From Alistipes sp. (GTDB lineage: Bacteria; Bacteroidota; Bacteroidia; Bacteroidales; Rikenellaceae), in assembly GCA_017935185.1 (NCBI GenBank), contig JAGBIC010000011.1, forward strand, positions 1 through 64,000: 64,000 nucleotides of DNA, in the 5' to 3' direction. This document shows positions 16,580 to 25,067 of the stretch, in pieces. Under the pieces are notes generated by a model. It was not told where the DNA came from. It saw nothing but the letters and a program-made list of their open reading frames with translations, and did not search any database. The translations under genes and the position numbers were made by a program. Position 1 is the first letter of the stretch. Each line of letters begins with the position of its first letter.

Positions 16580-18082
16580 ATGAAGATTATGAATAAGATT
16601 ATAAAGTTTGTTTGCGTTACCGCATTGGCTTTCGGCAGCGTGGCATGTAATCTCGACCTTGCTCCCAAAACGAGCATGGGTGTAGATAACATCTCAACTG
16701 CAAAGGATGCTGCTGCAATGCGTGAGGGTGTATACCGTCTCTACCGTAGTATCTACTTGGGCGAGTATGTTTACTATCCCGACTATCAGTCAGACCTCTT
16801 CAACGAGTTGAGCTCATCTGGTAACCGTGGTGGTTTTATGTACCGTCACAATATTGTATCATCTGATGGTGATGTTTACAATAACTGGATTCGCCACTAC
16901 TCTATTTTGGCCAACATCAACTTCCTTATTGGCAAGATCGACGCTATGTATGAGGGCCTTTCAGCTGATGAGCAGGCTGAGGTTGATCAGTATAAGGGCG
17001 AGATGCTCGTTATGCGTGCTGCCACTTTCCGCTCTTTGGCTTTGCGTTACTGCAAGGACTATGAGCCTTCAACAGCCGCTACCGATTTTGGTGTGCCCAT
17101 CGTAACCACTTACGATCCTAACTTCCGTCCCGATCGTGGTACTATGGCTGCTACCTACACCCAGATCACTACCGATATCGCTGATGCCGAGAAGTTGATC
17201 TCTGCTGCCGGCAAGGCAAATTCAGCTTATGTAACAAAGGATGCTATCACAGCTCTTAAGGCACAGGTGGCTCTTGATATGCACGATTATGCAAATGCAT
17301 CGAAGTATGCTTCATCACTCTACGCTTCTTATCCTTTGGTTAAGAGCCAGGCAGAGTTGGAGAAGATGTGGCGTTTGGATACCTCTACAGAGACTATCTT
17401 CCAGCCCGCGATGACAAAGACCGACCTCTTTGGCCGTTTCACCGACTATCACGCTGGTCAGTGGGATGCAACTTTGGGTGACTATCGTTGCGATGCTGCT
17501 TACATCCCCGAGCAGTGGGTTTGTGACCTCTACGATACAGCAAAGGACTGGCGTTATGGTCCTTATGTAAAGGAGCAGCACATCAATCAGATGGAGGATA
17601 ACAAGGTGACTGGTATCGTTCTTACCAAGTATATGGGTAACATCAACCTTCAGACAGGTGGCGAGACTCAGCTTGGTTGGTATTTGATGCCCAAGGTGTT
17701 CCGTGTAGCTGAGATGTATTTGATCGACGCAGAGGCACAGTATCGTCAGAGCGGTAAGGGCCTTGAGCCTTTGAACGCTTTGCGTCAGGCTCGTGGTTTG
17801 GATGCTCTTTCAGGTGTTACTGGTGCAGCTTTGTTCCAGGAGATTAAGAACGAGCGCGTTCGTGAGATGATCGCCGAGGGTGGCCGTATGCCCGACTTGA
17901 AGCGTTGGGGCGATGGTTTCGCTCGTAATAAGCAGACTGCTCGTGGTTTGACATTCGGTCAGACCGGTCACGATATGAAGTTGGCTGCCGGTGCTCCCGA
18001 GTTCGTTTGGCCTATTCCTCGTAACGAGATTGAGGCTAACGCTAACCTCAAGGGTCAGCAGAACGCAGGTTGGGGTGAGTAA
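16580..18082 (+). CDS. SusD-family surface glycan-binding lipoprotein (pair 2)
   Basis: The protein has 500 residues. The signal peptide ends in a lipobox (GSVAC, Cys near residue 23). SusD TPR helices (MRAATFRSLALRYCKDYEP at ~150-170) and the C-terminal block KVFRVAEMYLIDAEAQYRQS, LNALRQARGLDAL, ERVREMIAEGGRMPDLKRW are present, nearly the same as in the pair 1 SusD. It is 18 bp after susC2 and must depend on the same promoter, so it should be switched together with susC2. A strong terminator follows. No enzyme gene belongs to the pair, so the substrate is unknown. Confidence 0.93.
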   Translation: MKIMNKIIKFVCVTALAFGSVACNLDLAPKTSMGVDNISTAKDAAAMREGVYRLYRSIYLGEYVYYPDYQSDLFNELSSSGNRGGFMYRHNIVSSDGDVYNNWIRHYSILANINFLIGKIDAMYEGLSADEQAEVDQYKGEMLVMRAATFRSLALRYCKDYEPSTAATDFGVPIVTTYDPNFRPDRGTMAATYTQITTDIADAEKLISAAGKANSAYVTKDAITALKAQVALDMHDYANASKYASSLYASYPLVKSQAELEKMWRLDTSTETIFQPAMTKTDLFGRFTDYHAGQWDATLGDYRCDAAYIPEQWVCDLYDTAKDWRYGPYVKEQHINQMEDNKVTGIVLTKYMGNINLQTGGETQLGWYLMPKVFRVAEMYLIDAEAQYRQSGKGLEPLNALRQARGLDALSGVTGAALFQEIKNERVREMIAEGGRMPDLKRWGDGFARNKQTARGLTFGQTGHDMKLAAGAPEFVWPIPRNEIEANANLKGQQNAGWGE

Positions 18083-18101
18083 TCACACCGCCTAATAAAT
18101 A

Positions 18102-18137
18102 GAATTCCGCTCGACGTGCGTCGGGCGGAATTTTTTT
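18102..18137 (+). terminator. Terminator of susC2-susD2
   Basis: AATTCCGC(T)CGAC / GTCG(G)GCGGAATT hairpin with a short loop, then seven T's. Confidence 0.85.
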
Positions 18138-18144
18138 GCGGTAT

Positions 18145-18220
18145 TTTGTGCCGAGGGTGTTTGTGCCGAGGGCAGTTTGTGCCGAGGGTGTTTTTGCTGC
18201 GGGCGTTTTTGCTGCGGGTT
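18145..18220. repeat. Five imperfect 15-16 bp tandem repeats
   Basis: Units start at 18145, 18160, 18176, 18191 and 18206. The first three read TTTGTGCCGAGGGTG or a close variant, and the last two TTTTTGCTGCGGGCG or a close variant. They lie between the susD2 terminator and the stop codon of the NCS2 gene, and the last unit reaches into that stop codon. Confidence 0.85.
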
Positions 18221-19487
18221 ATTTTCTCTGGCGGAGAATCACATGCTCGAGCAGCATAACCATAAGCACACCCATAACAAATCCGTTACCGATAATAGGG
18301 CGGAGAATAGAGGGAATAATATTAAGCGGAATAATGCCGAAAATAAGCGAAATCATGATGGGCAGACCGATTGTCAGGCAGTCGTTGAAGCTCTTTGCAG
18401 AGCCGCTCTCGATGAGCGTGTGGAACGATGCGGCAACGTGGGTGCCCATCAAGTAGAGCAAAATAACGCCTATGACGGTGTTGGGAATTGCCGAGGTGAT
18501 TGCTATCAGCTGCGGCACAAAAGCACAGATAATAAGCCCAAGTCCGGCCGGCAAAAGCGCGTAGCGTGATGCACACGACGACGAGGCGATAACGCCGGGC
18601 GACATAGAGTAGCTTACAGGGCCTATTACACCCAAGCCTCCGGCAGCAATGTTGAAAATGCCCGTAACGGCAAGGCCACGGCGGCTGCGTTTGTCGGTGT
18701 CGCGAGCAGCGAGCATGCCTCCGAGCGACTGTACCGAGCTGACGTCGTTAATTATCAGGGCAATATAGCAAATCAAAAATGCGGCAATCATACTGCCATC
18801 GAATTCTATCTGTGGAAGAATCAAGGCGCCGTCAGACTCCGAAAATTGTTGTGCGGCTTGCGCAAATCCACCGTAAATAGCGTAATAGATGACGTATCCT
18901 ATAACCAATGCAATGGGAACTACAAGCGATTTTGCAACTCCGCGCATGCGGTTGGCTGCAATCACCATGGCAGGGATGCCAAGCAGGGTGAACCACAGAC
19001 CGAAAATATGCCGCTCCTCATCCCCGGCGGGGAATATCAGATTCTTGATGGTTGTTCCGAGAGTGAATGCAATGAGCATCATTATCACGACAACTATGCG
19101 AGGTGTGAATATTCGTTGTATGCGCTCCAAAAGTCGGCCTGAGGTGAGTAGCAGGGTAGCTGCACCACCGATAAGCAATGCGGTGTATATTTTATTTGTA
19201 TTTATCTGTTCTCCCTGTGTTGCCAGGGCTGTGATTATGCCGACAAGCAGTACCGACGCAGGGCCTGCAATGATGGGCAATCGGTGACCCCACAACACTT
19301 GCGCTATTATGGCCACACCCATAAGTGCAAATACTTTTTGTGCATATAAAACTCGTTCGGCAGGCGAGCCTGTGGCTATAAATAGCGATGTAACAATAAC
19401 TGCGAGTGCCAGCACAAACCATTGCAGGCTGTATAGCATTAGATGCCCCATTTTGGGACGATCATCTATCCCGTACTTCAAATTCAT
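18219..19487 (-). CDS. NCS2-family nucleobase:cation symporter (uracil/xanthine permease type)
   Basis: An inner-membrane transporter of 422 residues with about 12-14 hydrophobic segments. The NCS2 core is visible: LPIIAGPASVLLVGI (~70-85) near the TM3 discontinuity and the TM8-TM9/10 region AFLICYIALIINDVSSVQSLGGML followed by FNIAAGGLGVIGPVSYSMSPGVI, where NCS2 carriers bind the base. The family takes up uracil, xanthine, hypoxanthine or urate with protons or sodium; specificity cannot be assigned. Monocistronic, with a TATCTTTG box upstream; the end of the gene runs into a tandem repeat. Confidence 0.88.
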   Translation of the reverse strand: MNLKYGIDDRPKMGHLMLYSLQWFVLALAVIVTSLFIATGSPAERVLYAQKVFALMGVAIIAQVLWGHRLPIIAGPASVLLVGIITALATQGEQINTNKIYTALLIGGAATLLLTSGRLLERIQRIFTPRIVVVIMMLIAFTLGTTIKNLIFPAGDEERHIFGLWFTLLGIPAMVIAANRMRGVAKSLVVPIALVIGYVIYYAIYGGFAQAAQQFSESDGALILPQIEFDGSMIAAFLICYIALIINDVSSVQSLGGMLAARDTDKRSRRGLAVTGIFNIAAGGLGVIGPVSYSMSPGVIASSSCASRYALLPAGLGLIICAFVPQLIAITSAIPNTVIGVILLYLMGTHVAASFHTLIESGSAKSFNDCLTIGLPIMISLIFGIIPLNIIPSILRPIIGNGFVMGVLMVMLLEHVILRQRK

Positions 19488-19515
19488 GATTGTCAGTTTA
19501 TATGTTTCTTTGGAA

Positions 19516-19523
19516 CAAAGATA
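19516..19523 (-). promoter_or_regulatory. -7 element for the NCS2 gene
   Basis: TATCTTTG on the minus strand, 28 bp before the start codon at 19487. No good TTG/TTTG at the usual distance, so weaker than the other promoters. Confidence 0.4.
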
Positions 19524-19629
19524 ATATTAACTCGTGAGAAAATAGTCTTAAATTGGCGTTAATCGTGAAAATTGTTGTTCTGTGCGATGTTTTGCGGTGT
19601 TTGTATTGTTGTATTTTGATAGGAAACAA

Positions 19630-19665
19630 GAAACCCCAATCCCGCAATAGCGGAGGTCGGGGTTT
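19630..19665 (-). terminator. Terminator of the GH3-GH9 operon
   Basis: AAACCCC ... GGGGTTT outer stem with an inner CCGC/GCGG stem; on the minus strand followed by TTTCTTGTTT. Confidence 0.7.
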
Positions 19666-19687
19666 AAGATATGATTTATTATGCTCG

Positions 19688-22195
19688 TTATTCTTTGTTT
19701 AACATTACATCCTTGAATGCCGAACCAAATATCAGGTATCCGGTATTGCCTCCGATGGTACCCTCATTTTGTCCCCATAAATAGGGCCAATCATCATAGT
19801 TCTCGAAATGATCGGGATGACGGAATAGCAGACCCGGAGCCAGGTTGCCGGGGATGAACGAGAAATCAGCGCGGTTGTTTCCGTAAAAAACCTCTTTCGG
19901 GCGTGCTGCACCCACAGTCGCTACGAGCGAGTAGTTGTGGTAGGGATGACAACCATATAGCCAATCTGCAGCCTTGAAAGCGTGTTTCTTGTCGATAATG
20001 TCGGGGAAGTATTCTGCTGCAAAGCAGATGGTCGTGCCAAATGATGCGATATTACCACTACCAGCCCAATTACCCAAGCTGATAGGTACGCCATAGGGAT
20101 TATCCTGCTCAAGGCTCTCAATATATTCGCGATACTTCTCTACATATGGACGTAACTGCTTCTTGTATTCATCGTCCATATAAGGTACTGCTTCGAGTGC
20201 TGTTTGCATATTGCCGCTGGCACTTCTTTCCAATGCAGGCCAAATATCCTTTAGGAACTGGTCGCGGTATTGGGTTTCGCCTGTTGCGATGTATAGTTGC
20301 AGGTTAGTGCCCATGCCACCTCTGCCTTGACGTTGCAACAGACTGCCGGCCTCCTTAAGCAGACGCTTTGATTGATAAAGGGCTCGTGCCGACAAGTCAT
20401 CGTTATATCCCTTCAAGGCGCGGCTGGCGGCTGCAAATGTGGTGGCAGCACGCAAGTCAAGACCGAGATTACGACTTGTGAAAGCCCACATATCATCCTT
20501 TACTCCACTTGATTTGCCATCAGCCGATACCTCGTAAGGGCCTAAACGGGGGTCGTAATGACGGCCATCTGTGATTGAGGCAGCATCGCCGAGGTGGTGG
20601 TAGTTGTCCAAAACCGAGTTAGAGAGTGTTTGTGCCATATGTCCTATCTGCTCGGCCTGTGCTACAAGATTCAATGTTCCATGCTCGATGAACTGCAGAA
20701 TATCGGGCACTCCGTCGGGACGGTGAAGCTCGACGTAGCGTTGCTCGTGGCTTACAAATGTCTTGTCGCGTTTGGGCTGGAAACGCTCCCAGATCGATAC
20801 AAAATTGTGAACAACGCCAATGTTTGAACCTGTCTCGATGTCGAAATCGCCGGCATCAAAGTATCCGCCAACATTTAATCCCGGAATCAGTTCAAGTGCC
20901 TTGTACTTCGTGTCGGTTGTGGGGCCTTGGCCATGGAGGTCGAAATGATCGGTGCTGGGTGGCGCTTGCAGATAGCCTTCGCGGAAGGGCTCACCATGCC
21001 ATACTCGATATGCGTCGCTTACAAACATATGGTTCATGTGTATTGGAATCCAAATGTCGTTTGTGGCATCAGTAATATGGTCATAAACATCCGTTTCAAC
21101 CAAGAAATTGTTGGTGCGATGGTCGCCATAGCGGATGAAGTATATGCCGGGCTCGGTGACCTCTGAAAAATTGAATTTCACGTAGTGATATTTGAAATAA
21201 TCACCCCATGGCTCGATTTTGCCCCTGAAGACCTCTTTTTCGCTGCCATCTTCGGCAATTGAGTATACGGATGCCTGTGACAAAACCTTGTCGCGTTTGT
21301 CAAGCTCAATCACAGCGACCTTTGGCTGGTCGGGCAGATAGCCTACCTGAGAGAATCCGATGTTAGGCTCACGAATCCAATTTTTGATAGCATGTGGCTC
21401 GATGTGCCATGTCAGCACCTTGCCTGTTTTGCCGGCGGGTAGAAGACTGCGGACAACAAACCAGCCGTTTTGAGCCAGCATGCGTCCATCGTATAGCATT
21501 ATATCACTCTCGTCAGATGTGATTTTTACAGTACGCTCTTCGTCGTCGGGAGCCATTAGCAATGTGCGACCTGTTTCGAGCGGTAGCGGATCTATGAATG
21601 TGCCTGTGCCGCGGTCGTCGTAGGTCTTATAACCTTTGTACTGCTTTACCTTTTCGCTGTTGGGGCGGGTGATTGTTTCGCTTACAGCATAGCGTGGAAA
21701 ACGATTATATCGGCCATCCATCAGGAATGTTTTGTGCCAATATTGCGACGGTAGGAATTCGAGGTTAAATCCTGCATCACCTTCAAGCTCTGTGGGGAGT
21801 GGCTTGTCGAGCCAAATCTCTACCCTGAAGGCTTCGCCCTCACCTGTAACCACCATGCGGGCATCAAAGTCGTAGTCGTCGTATCGCAGACCAACCTCAA
21901 TGGTATTGTTTTCGATGTTGACCTCTCGATTGGTGGTCTTGGGAACCAAATCCCACTGTTCGGGGGTATTCGATAGGCGTATAGCTCCACCTTGCGCCGT
22001 ACGAACACCATGGTGGATTATCTCCAATCCGGAATTTTTTTCATCGTTGAAACCTCCGGAAAAGAGATTGTTATATACAAGCACATTGACTCCTTGACGT
22101 TCAAAATACTCTTTATCGTTAATCGTTAGCGGTTCAGGAGTGTTGCTGCAAGAACAAATCAGAGCTAACGATAATATTGTGAGCCATCTCTTCAT
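19688..22195 (-). CDS. GH9 family glycosidase with N-terminal Ig-like domain, lipoprotein
   Basis: The protein has 835 residues. A short signal peptide with a Cys lipobox (CSCSN, residues 14-18) suggests a lipid-anchored surface or periplasmic enzyme. A ~270-residue beta-rich N-terminal region is followed by a CelD_N-like Ig domain (~278-370, EPNIGFSQVGYLPDQPKVAV) and an (alpha/alpha)6 GH9 domain from ~375. Catalytic residues: DAGDFD (D447/D450) and the proton donor in WGQNEGTIGG (E~811); the conserved CHPYHNY histidine block is near 745. GH9 enzymes are inverting endo- or exo-beta-1,4-glucanases, also acting on glucomannan or xyloglucan; the substrate here is not decided. Cotranscribed with the upstream GH3 gene (42-bp gap). 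Confidence 0.88.
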   Translation of the reverse strand: MKRWLTILSLALICSCSNTPEPLTINDKEYFERQGVNVLVYNNLFSGGFNDEKNSGLEIIHHGVRTAQGGAIRLSNTPEQWDLVPKTTNREVNIENNTIEVGLRYDDYDFDARMVVTGEGEAFRVEIWLDKPLPTELEGDAGFNLEFLPSQYWHKTFLMDGRYNRFPRYAVSETITRPNSEKVKQYKGYKTYDDRGTGTFIDPLPLETGRTLLMAPDDEERTVKITSDESDIMLYDGRMLAQNGWFVVRSLLPAGKTGKVLTWHIEPHAIKNWIREPNIGFSQVGYLPDQPKVAVIELDKRDKVLSQASVYSIAEDGSEKEVFRGKIEPWGDYFKYHYVKFNFSEVTEPGIYFIRYGDHRTNNFLVETDVYDHITDATNDIWIPIHMNHMFVSDAYRVWHGEPFREGYLQAPPSTDHFDLHGQGPTTDTKYKALELIPGLNVGGYFDAGDFDIETGSNIGVVHNFVSIWERFQPKRDKTFVSHEQRYVELHRPDGVPDILQFIEHGTLNLVAQAEQIGHMAQTLSNSVLDNYHHLGDAASITDGRHYDPRLGPYEVSADGKSSGVKDDMWAFTSRNLGLDLRAATTFAAASRALKGYNDDLSARALYQSKRLLKEAGSLLQRQGRGGMGTNLQLYIATGETQYRDQFLKDIWPALERSASGNMQTALEAVPYMDDEYKKQLRPYVEKYREYIESLEQDNPYGVPISLGNWAGSGNIASFGTTICFAAEYFPDIIDKKHAFKAADWLYGCHPYHNYSLVATVGAARPKEVFYGNNRADFSFIPGNLAPGLLFRHPDHFENYDDWPYLWGQNEGTIGGNTGYLIFGSAFKDVMLNKE

Positions 22196-22237
22196 ATTGA
22201 TTGGATTTTTATTTGTTCAACTTATGGTTGTGATTAA

Positions 22238-24826
22238 CTAACGAACAACCACCTTTACAACATTCTGTTTTGCTGCGTCCGAAGAGCCGCCGATACGAAC
22301 TTCATAGTTGCCCGATAGCATCTCCATGCGCTCTGTGTCGGTGTTGAACCATGCAAAATTCTTCTCGTTTAACTTGAATGTTACAAGCTGTTCTTCGCCC
22401 GGGGCAAGTTTCACGCGGCGATGGGCACGCAGTGCCTGAATAGGGCCTTCGATGTCTGACGGGTGTGCAATGTATACCTGAACGACCTCTGTACCCTCTA
22501 CCTTGCCGGTGTTACGTACCGGAATAGTTACAGTGACCTCATCACCCTTGTCAATCTTCTTACGGTTGATTTTAGCCTTGCCATATGCGAAATCGGTGTA
22601 GCTCAATCCATAGCCGAAGCTGAATAGGGGCTTGCCGTCGAAATAACGATATGTCTTGCCCTTCATATTGTAATCCTGGAAGTCGGGTAACTGCTGGATG
22701 TTGCGGTAGAAGGTTACGGGAAGTTTGCCTGAGGGGTTGGCCTTGCCGTATATTACGTCTGCAAGTGCCGAGCCGCCCTCTTGACCGGGATACCATGCCT
22801 GCAAGATTGCATCACAATTCTCTGTTTCGGGCTCCAAAGCAAGTGCTGAGCCAGAGAAATTAACCATAACAACCTTCTTACCGGCCTTCTTAAGAGCAGC
22901 GATGGTCTGGCGCTGTATTGCGGGTAACTCAATCTCGTCGCGGTCGCCACCACGGAATCCGGGAGCCGATACAGCCATCTCCTCACCCTCGAGTTGGGGC
23001 GAAATACCACCTGCGAAGATAACTATATCGATATCCTTAATTTTCTCGAGGAATGATGCAACCGATTTATCTTGTGAGATAGCCTCGATAAGGTCGAGCT
23101 TCAGCCATGCGTCATTGCGCTTACGATTGCCGGCATACTCGATTGTGATGTTATATTTCTCGCCTGCCTTGTATAAGAATTCGCATACAGGAGCATTTTG
23201 GTAGGCATTTGATCTATCGGCCAGTTTCTCGCCGTTTACGAAGATGCGCACGGTCTCGTTTGTTCCTAAGCGGAATAGTGCGCGACCGTCGGCCTTGGGT
23301 GAGAATACCGACTCATAACGCGCTGAGATGCCGGTAAGTTCAACGCCAGGAGCAAATACTATACCTCCTGCCGAACTGAAGTTGAAAGCTCGGTTAAGGT
23401 GATCGTAAGCGGCGGGAGTACCCTCAAGATTGAGGTTGTTCCAATATGTTGCCTTAAAACCAGCTTTGCCATTGATGGCGCACTCGTCAAACAGCGTTCT
23501 GAAATTCAACACTTCGGTGTGTCCGCATAAGGGCTCGTAAACGATATTCTCAGGTGAAAGCAGTTGCTCCAAACCCTCCTTAAGGGTGATGGTGTATGAT
23601 GGTATACCGTTGTAGTTTGCCCATTGCATAACCTCATTGTCGGCATTGGGGCCAACCAGAGCAACGCGCTTCTTGCTGTCGAGTGGCAAGATGTTGTCAC
23701 GATTCTGTAAAAGTACAAATGTCTCTAGAGCCATCTGCTTTGCCAATTCACGATGCTCTTTAGAATCTACAACAGAGTAGGGAATATTATAGGGGTCTTC
23801 TTTCTCGAAATGACCCATCTCGAAACGAGCAACCATCAGTCGCTCCACCGAGCGGTCTATCTCCTCCTCGGTGATTAGTCCACGCTTTACTGCATCGACA
23901 AGAGCTGCATAGCTGCCGCCGCACTCAATGTCGCAACCGGCTTTTACTGCTGCTGCAGAGGCTGTTGCGGCATCGGGGTGTGTTTCGTGATATCCTTTGC
24001 GATAGAAATCGTTGATAGCACCGCAGTCAGAAACAACAATACCCTTAAAGCCCCACTCCTTGCGCAGAATATCCTCAAGCAGGTAGGTGCTGGCGCAGCA
24101 GGGGTCGCCCTCGAAGCGGTTATATGCTCCCATGACCTCTTTTACACCACCTTCGCGCACCAGTGCCTCGAATGCGGGAAGGTATGTCTCGCGCAAATCG
24201 CGCTGTGAGATATTCTTGGCATCAAATTGGTGGCGATTCCACTCGGGACCCGAGTGAACAGCAAAGTGCTTGGCGCAGGCATGAAGTTTTGAGAATTTGG
24301 CATTGGGGTCACCCTGCAAACCGCGAACAACGGCCAATCCGAGTGTCGAGGTGAGGTAGGGGTCTTCGCCATAGGTCTCTTGACCTCGACCCCATCTGGG
24401 GTCTCGGAAAATATTGATATTGGGGGTCCATACCGAAAGGCCTTCGTAGCGGCGACGTGAGCCGTTTCTCACAAATTCGGCATGTTTGGCGCGAGCCTCA
24501 TCGGAGGTGGCGGTAAATACTCTCTCGATAAGTTGCTCATCGAAAGATGCGGCCATACCTATGGTTTGAGGGAATACAGTGGCCAAACCAGCTCTTGCGA
24601 TTCCGTGCAGAGCCTCGTTCCACCAATCGTAGAATGGTATGCCGAGTCGCTCGATGGGAGCTGCTCCGTTTTGCATTTGTGAAACCTTCTCTTCGAGAGT
24701 CATGCGACTTACAAGATCTTTGGCGCGCTCCTCGAATGATAGAGATGGGTCTTGGTATGGGTAATCCTGTGCTATTGCACATACAGCAAAACCCAAAGTC
24801 AAAAAGGTCAGTAAGATTTGTTTCAT
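22238..24826 (-). CDS. GH3 family beta-glycosidase with PA14 insertion (beta-xylosidase/glucosidase type)
   Basis: A secreted exo-enzyme of 862 residues with signal peptide (ends AIAQ). GH3 N-terminal TIM barrel with the nucleophile D267 in GIVVSDCGAI and the substrate loop KHFAVHSGPEWNRH; a PA14-like carbohydrate-binding insertion (~450-590, GFKATYWNNLNLEG) inside the C-terminal alpha/beta domain; a fibronectin-III-like end (NTGKVEGTEVVQVYI). The early motif DWWNEALHGIARAG and the PA14 insertion are typical of the Xyl3A-type subgroup (beta-xylosidases and related exo-enzymes). First gene of the GH3-GH9 operon, with a good promoter at 24909-24939. Confidence 0.9.
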   Translation of the reverse strand: MKQILLTFLTLGFAVCAIAQDYPYQDPSLSFEERAKDLVSRMTLEEKVSQMQNGAAPIERLGIPFYDWWNEALHGIARAGLATVFPQTIGMAASFDEQLIERVFTATSDEARAKHAEFVRNGSRRRYEGLSVWTPNINIFRDPRWGRGQETYGEDPYLTSTLGLAVVRGLQGDPNAKFSKLHACAKHFAVHSGPEWNRHQFDAKNISQRDLRETYLPAFEALVREGGVKEVMGAYNRFEGDPCCASTYLLEDILRKEWGFKGIVVSDCGAINDFYRKGYHETHPDAATASAAAVKAGCDIECGGSYAALVDAVKRGLITEEEIDRSVERLMVARFEMGHFEKEDPYNIPYSVVDSKEHRELAKQMALETFVLLQNRDNILPLDSKKRVALVGPNADNEVMQWANYNGIPSYTITLKEGLEQLLSPENIVYEPLCGHTEVLNFRTLFDECAINGKAGFKATYWNNLNLEGTPAAYDHLNRAFNFSSAGGIVFAPGVELTGISARYESVFSPKADGRALFRLGTNETVRIFVNGEKLADRSNAYQNAPVCEFLYKAGEKYNITIEYAGNRKRNDAWLKLDLIEAISQDKSVASFLEKIKDIDIVIFAGGISPQLEGEEMAVSAPGFRGGDRDEIELPAIQRQTIAALKKAGKKVVMVNFSGSALALEPETENCDAILQAWYPGQEGGSALADVIYGKANPSGKLPVTFYRNIQQLPDFQDYNMKGKTYRYFDGKPLFSFGYGLSYTDFAYGKAKINRKKIDKGDEVTVTIPVRNTGKVEGTEVVQVYIAHPSDIEGPIQALRAHRRVKLAPGEEQLVTFKLNEKNFAWFNTDTERMEMLSGNYEVRIGGSSDAAKQNVVKVVVR

Positions 24827-24908
24827 GGCGTATATGATTTTAAGTTATTAAATCGATTGTAAGGTGTTGGGGCTCTGTATCATCTCAAGATGATAACTCA
24901 ATCTATAA

Positions 24909-24939
24909 CAAAAGTACATGTTATAGCCAAAATAAACAA
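24909..24939 (-). promoter_or_regulatory. Promoter of the GH3-GH9 operon
   Basis: On the minus strand TTG (24939-24937), 20 bp, TACTTTTG (24916-24909). Leader about 75 nt. The rest of the 24827-25067 gap is AT-rich and without visible features, and I see no clear terminator for uxaA. Confidence 0.65.
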
Positions 24940-25067
24940 TTCTTTTTAAATAACTTTTACCTCTTTGTGTAAAATATACGCTAACTATGGTGTAATACCC
25001 TTGGAATTAGTGGATTATGGACAATGAGCCTATGCTCGATTGGAGTTTAGCTATATGGAGGAGTAGT

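Noticed and set aside
18136..18456. Plus-strand open frame with a repetitive VPRVF/AAGVF peptide
   Set aside because: It only translates the tandem repeats at 18145-18220 and then runs antisense through the NCS2 gene; no start signal or homology.
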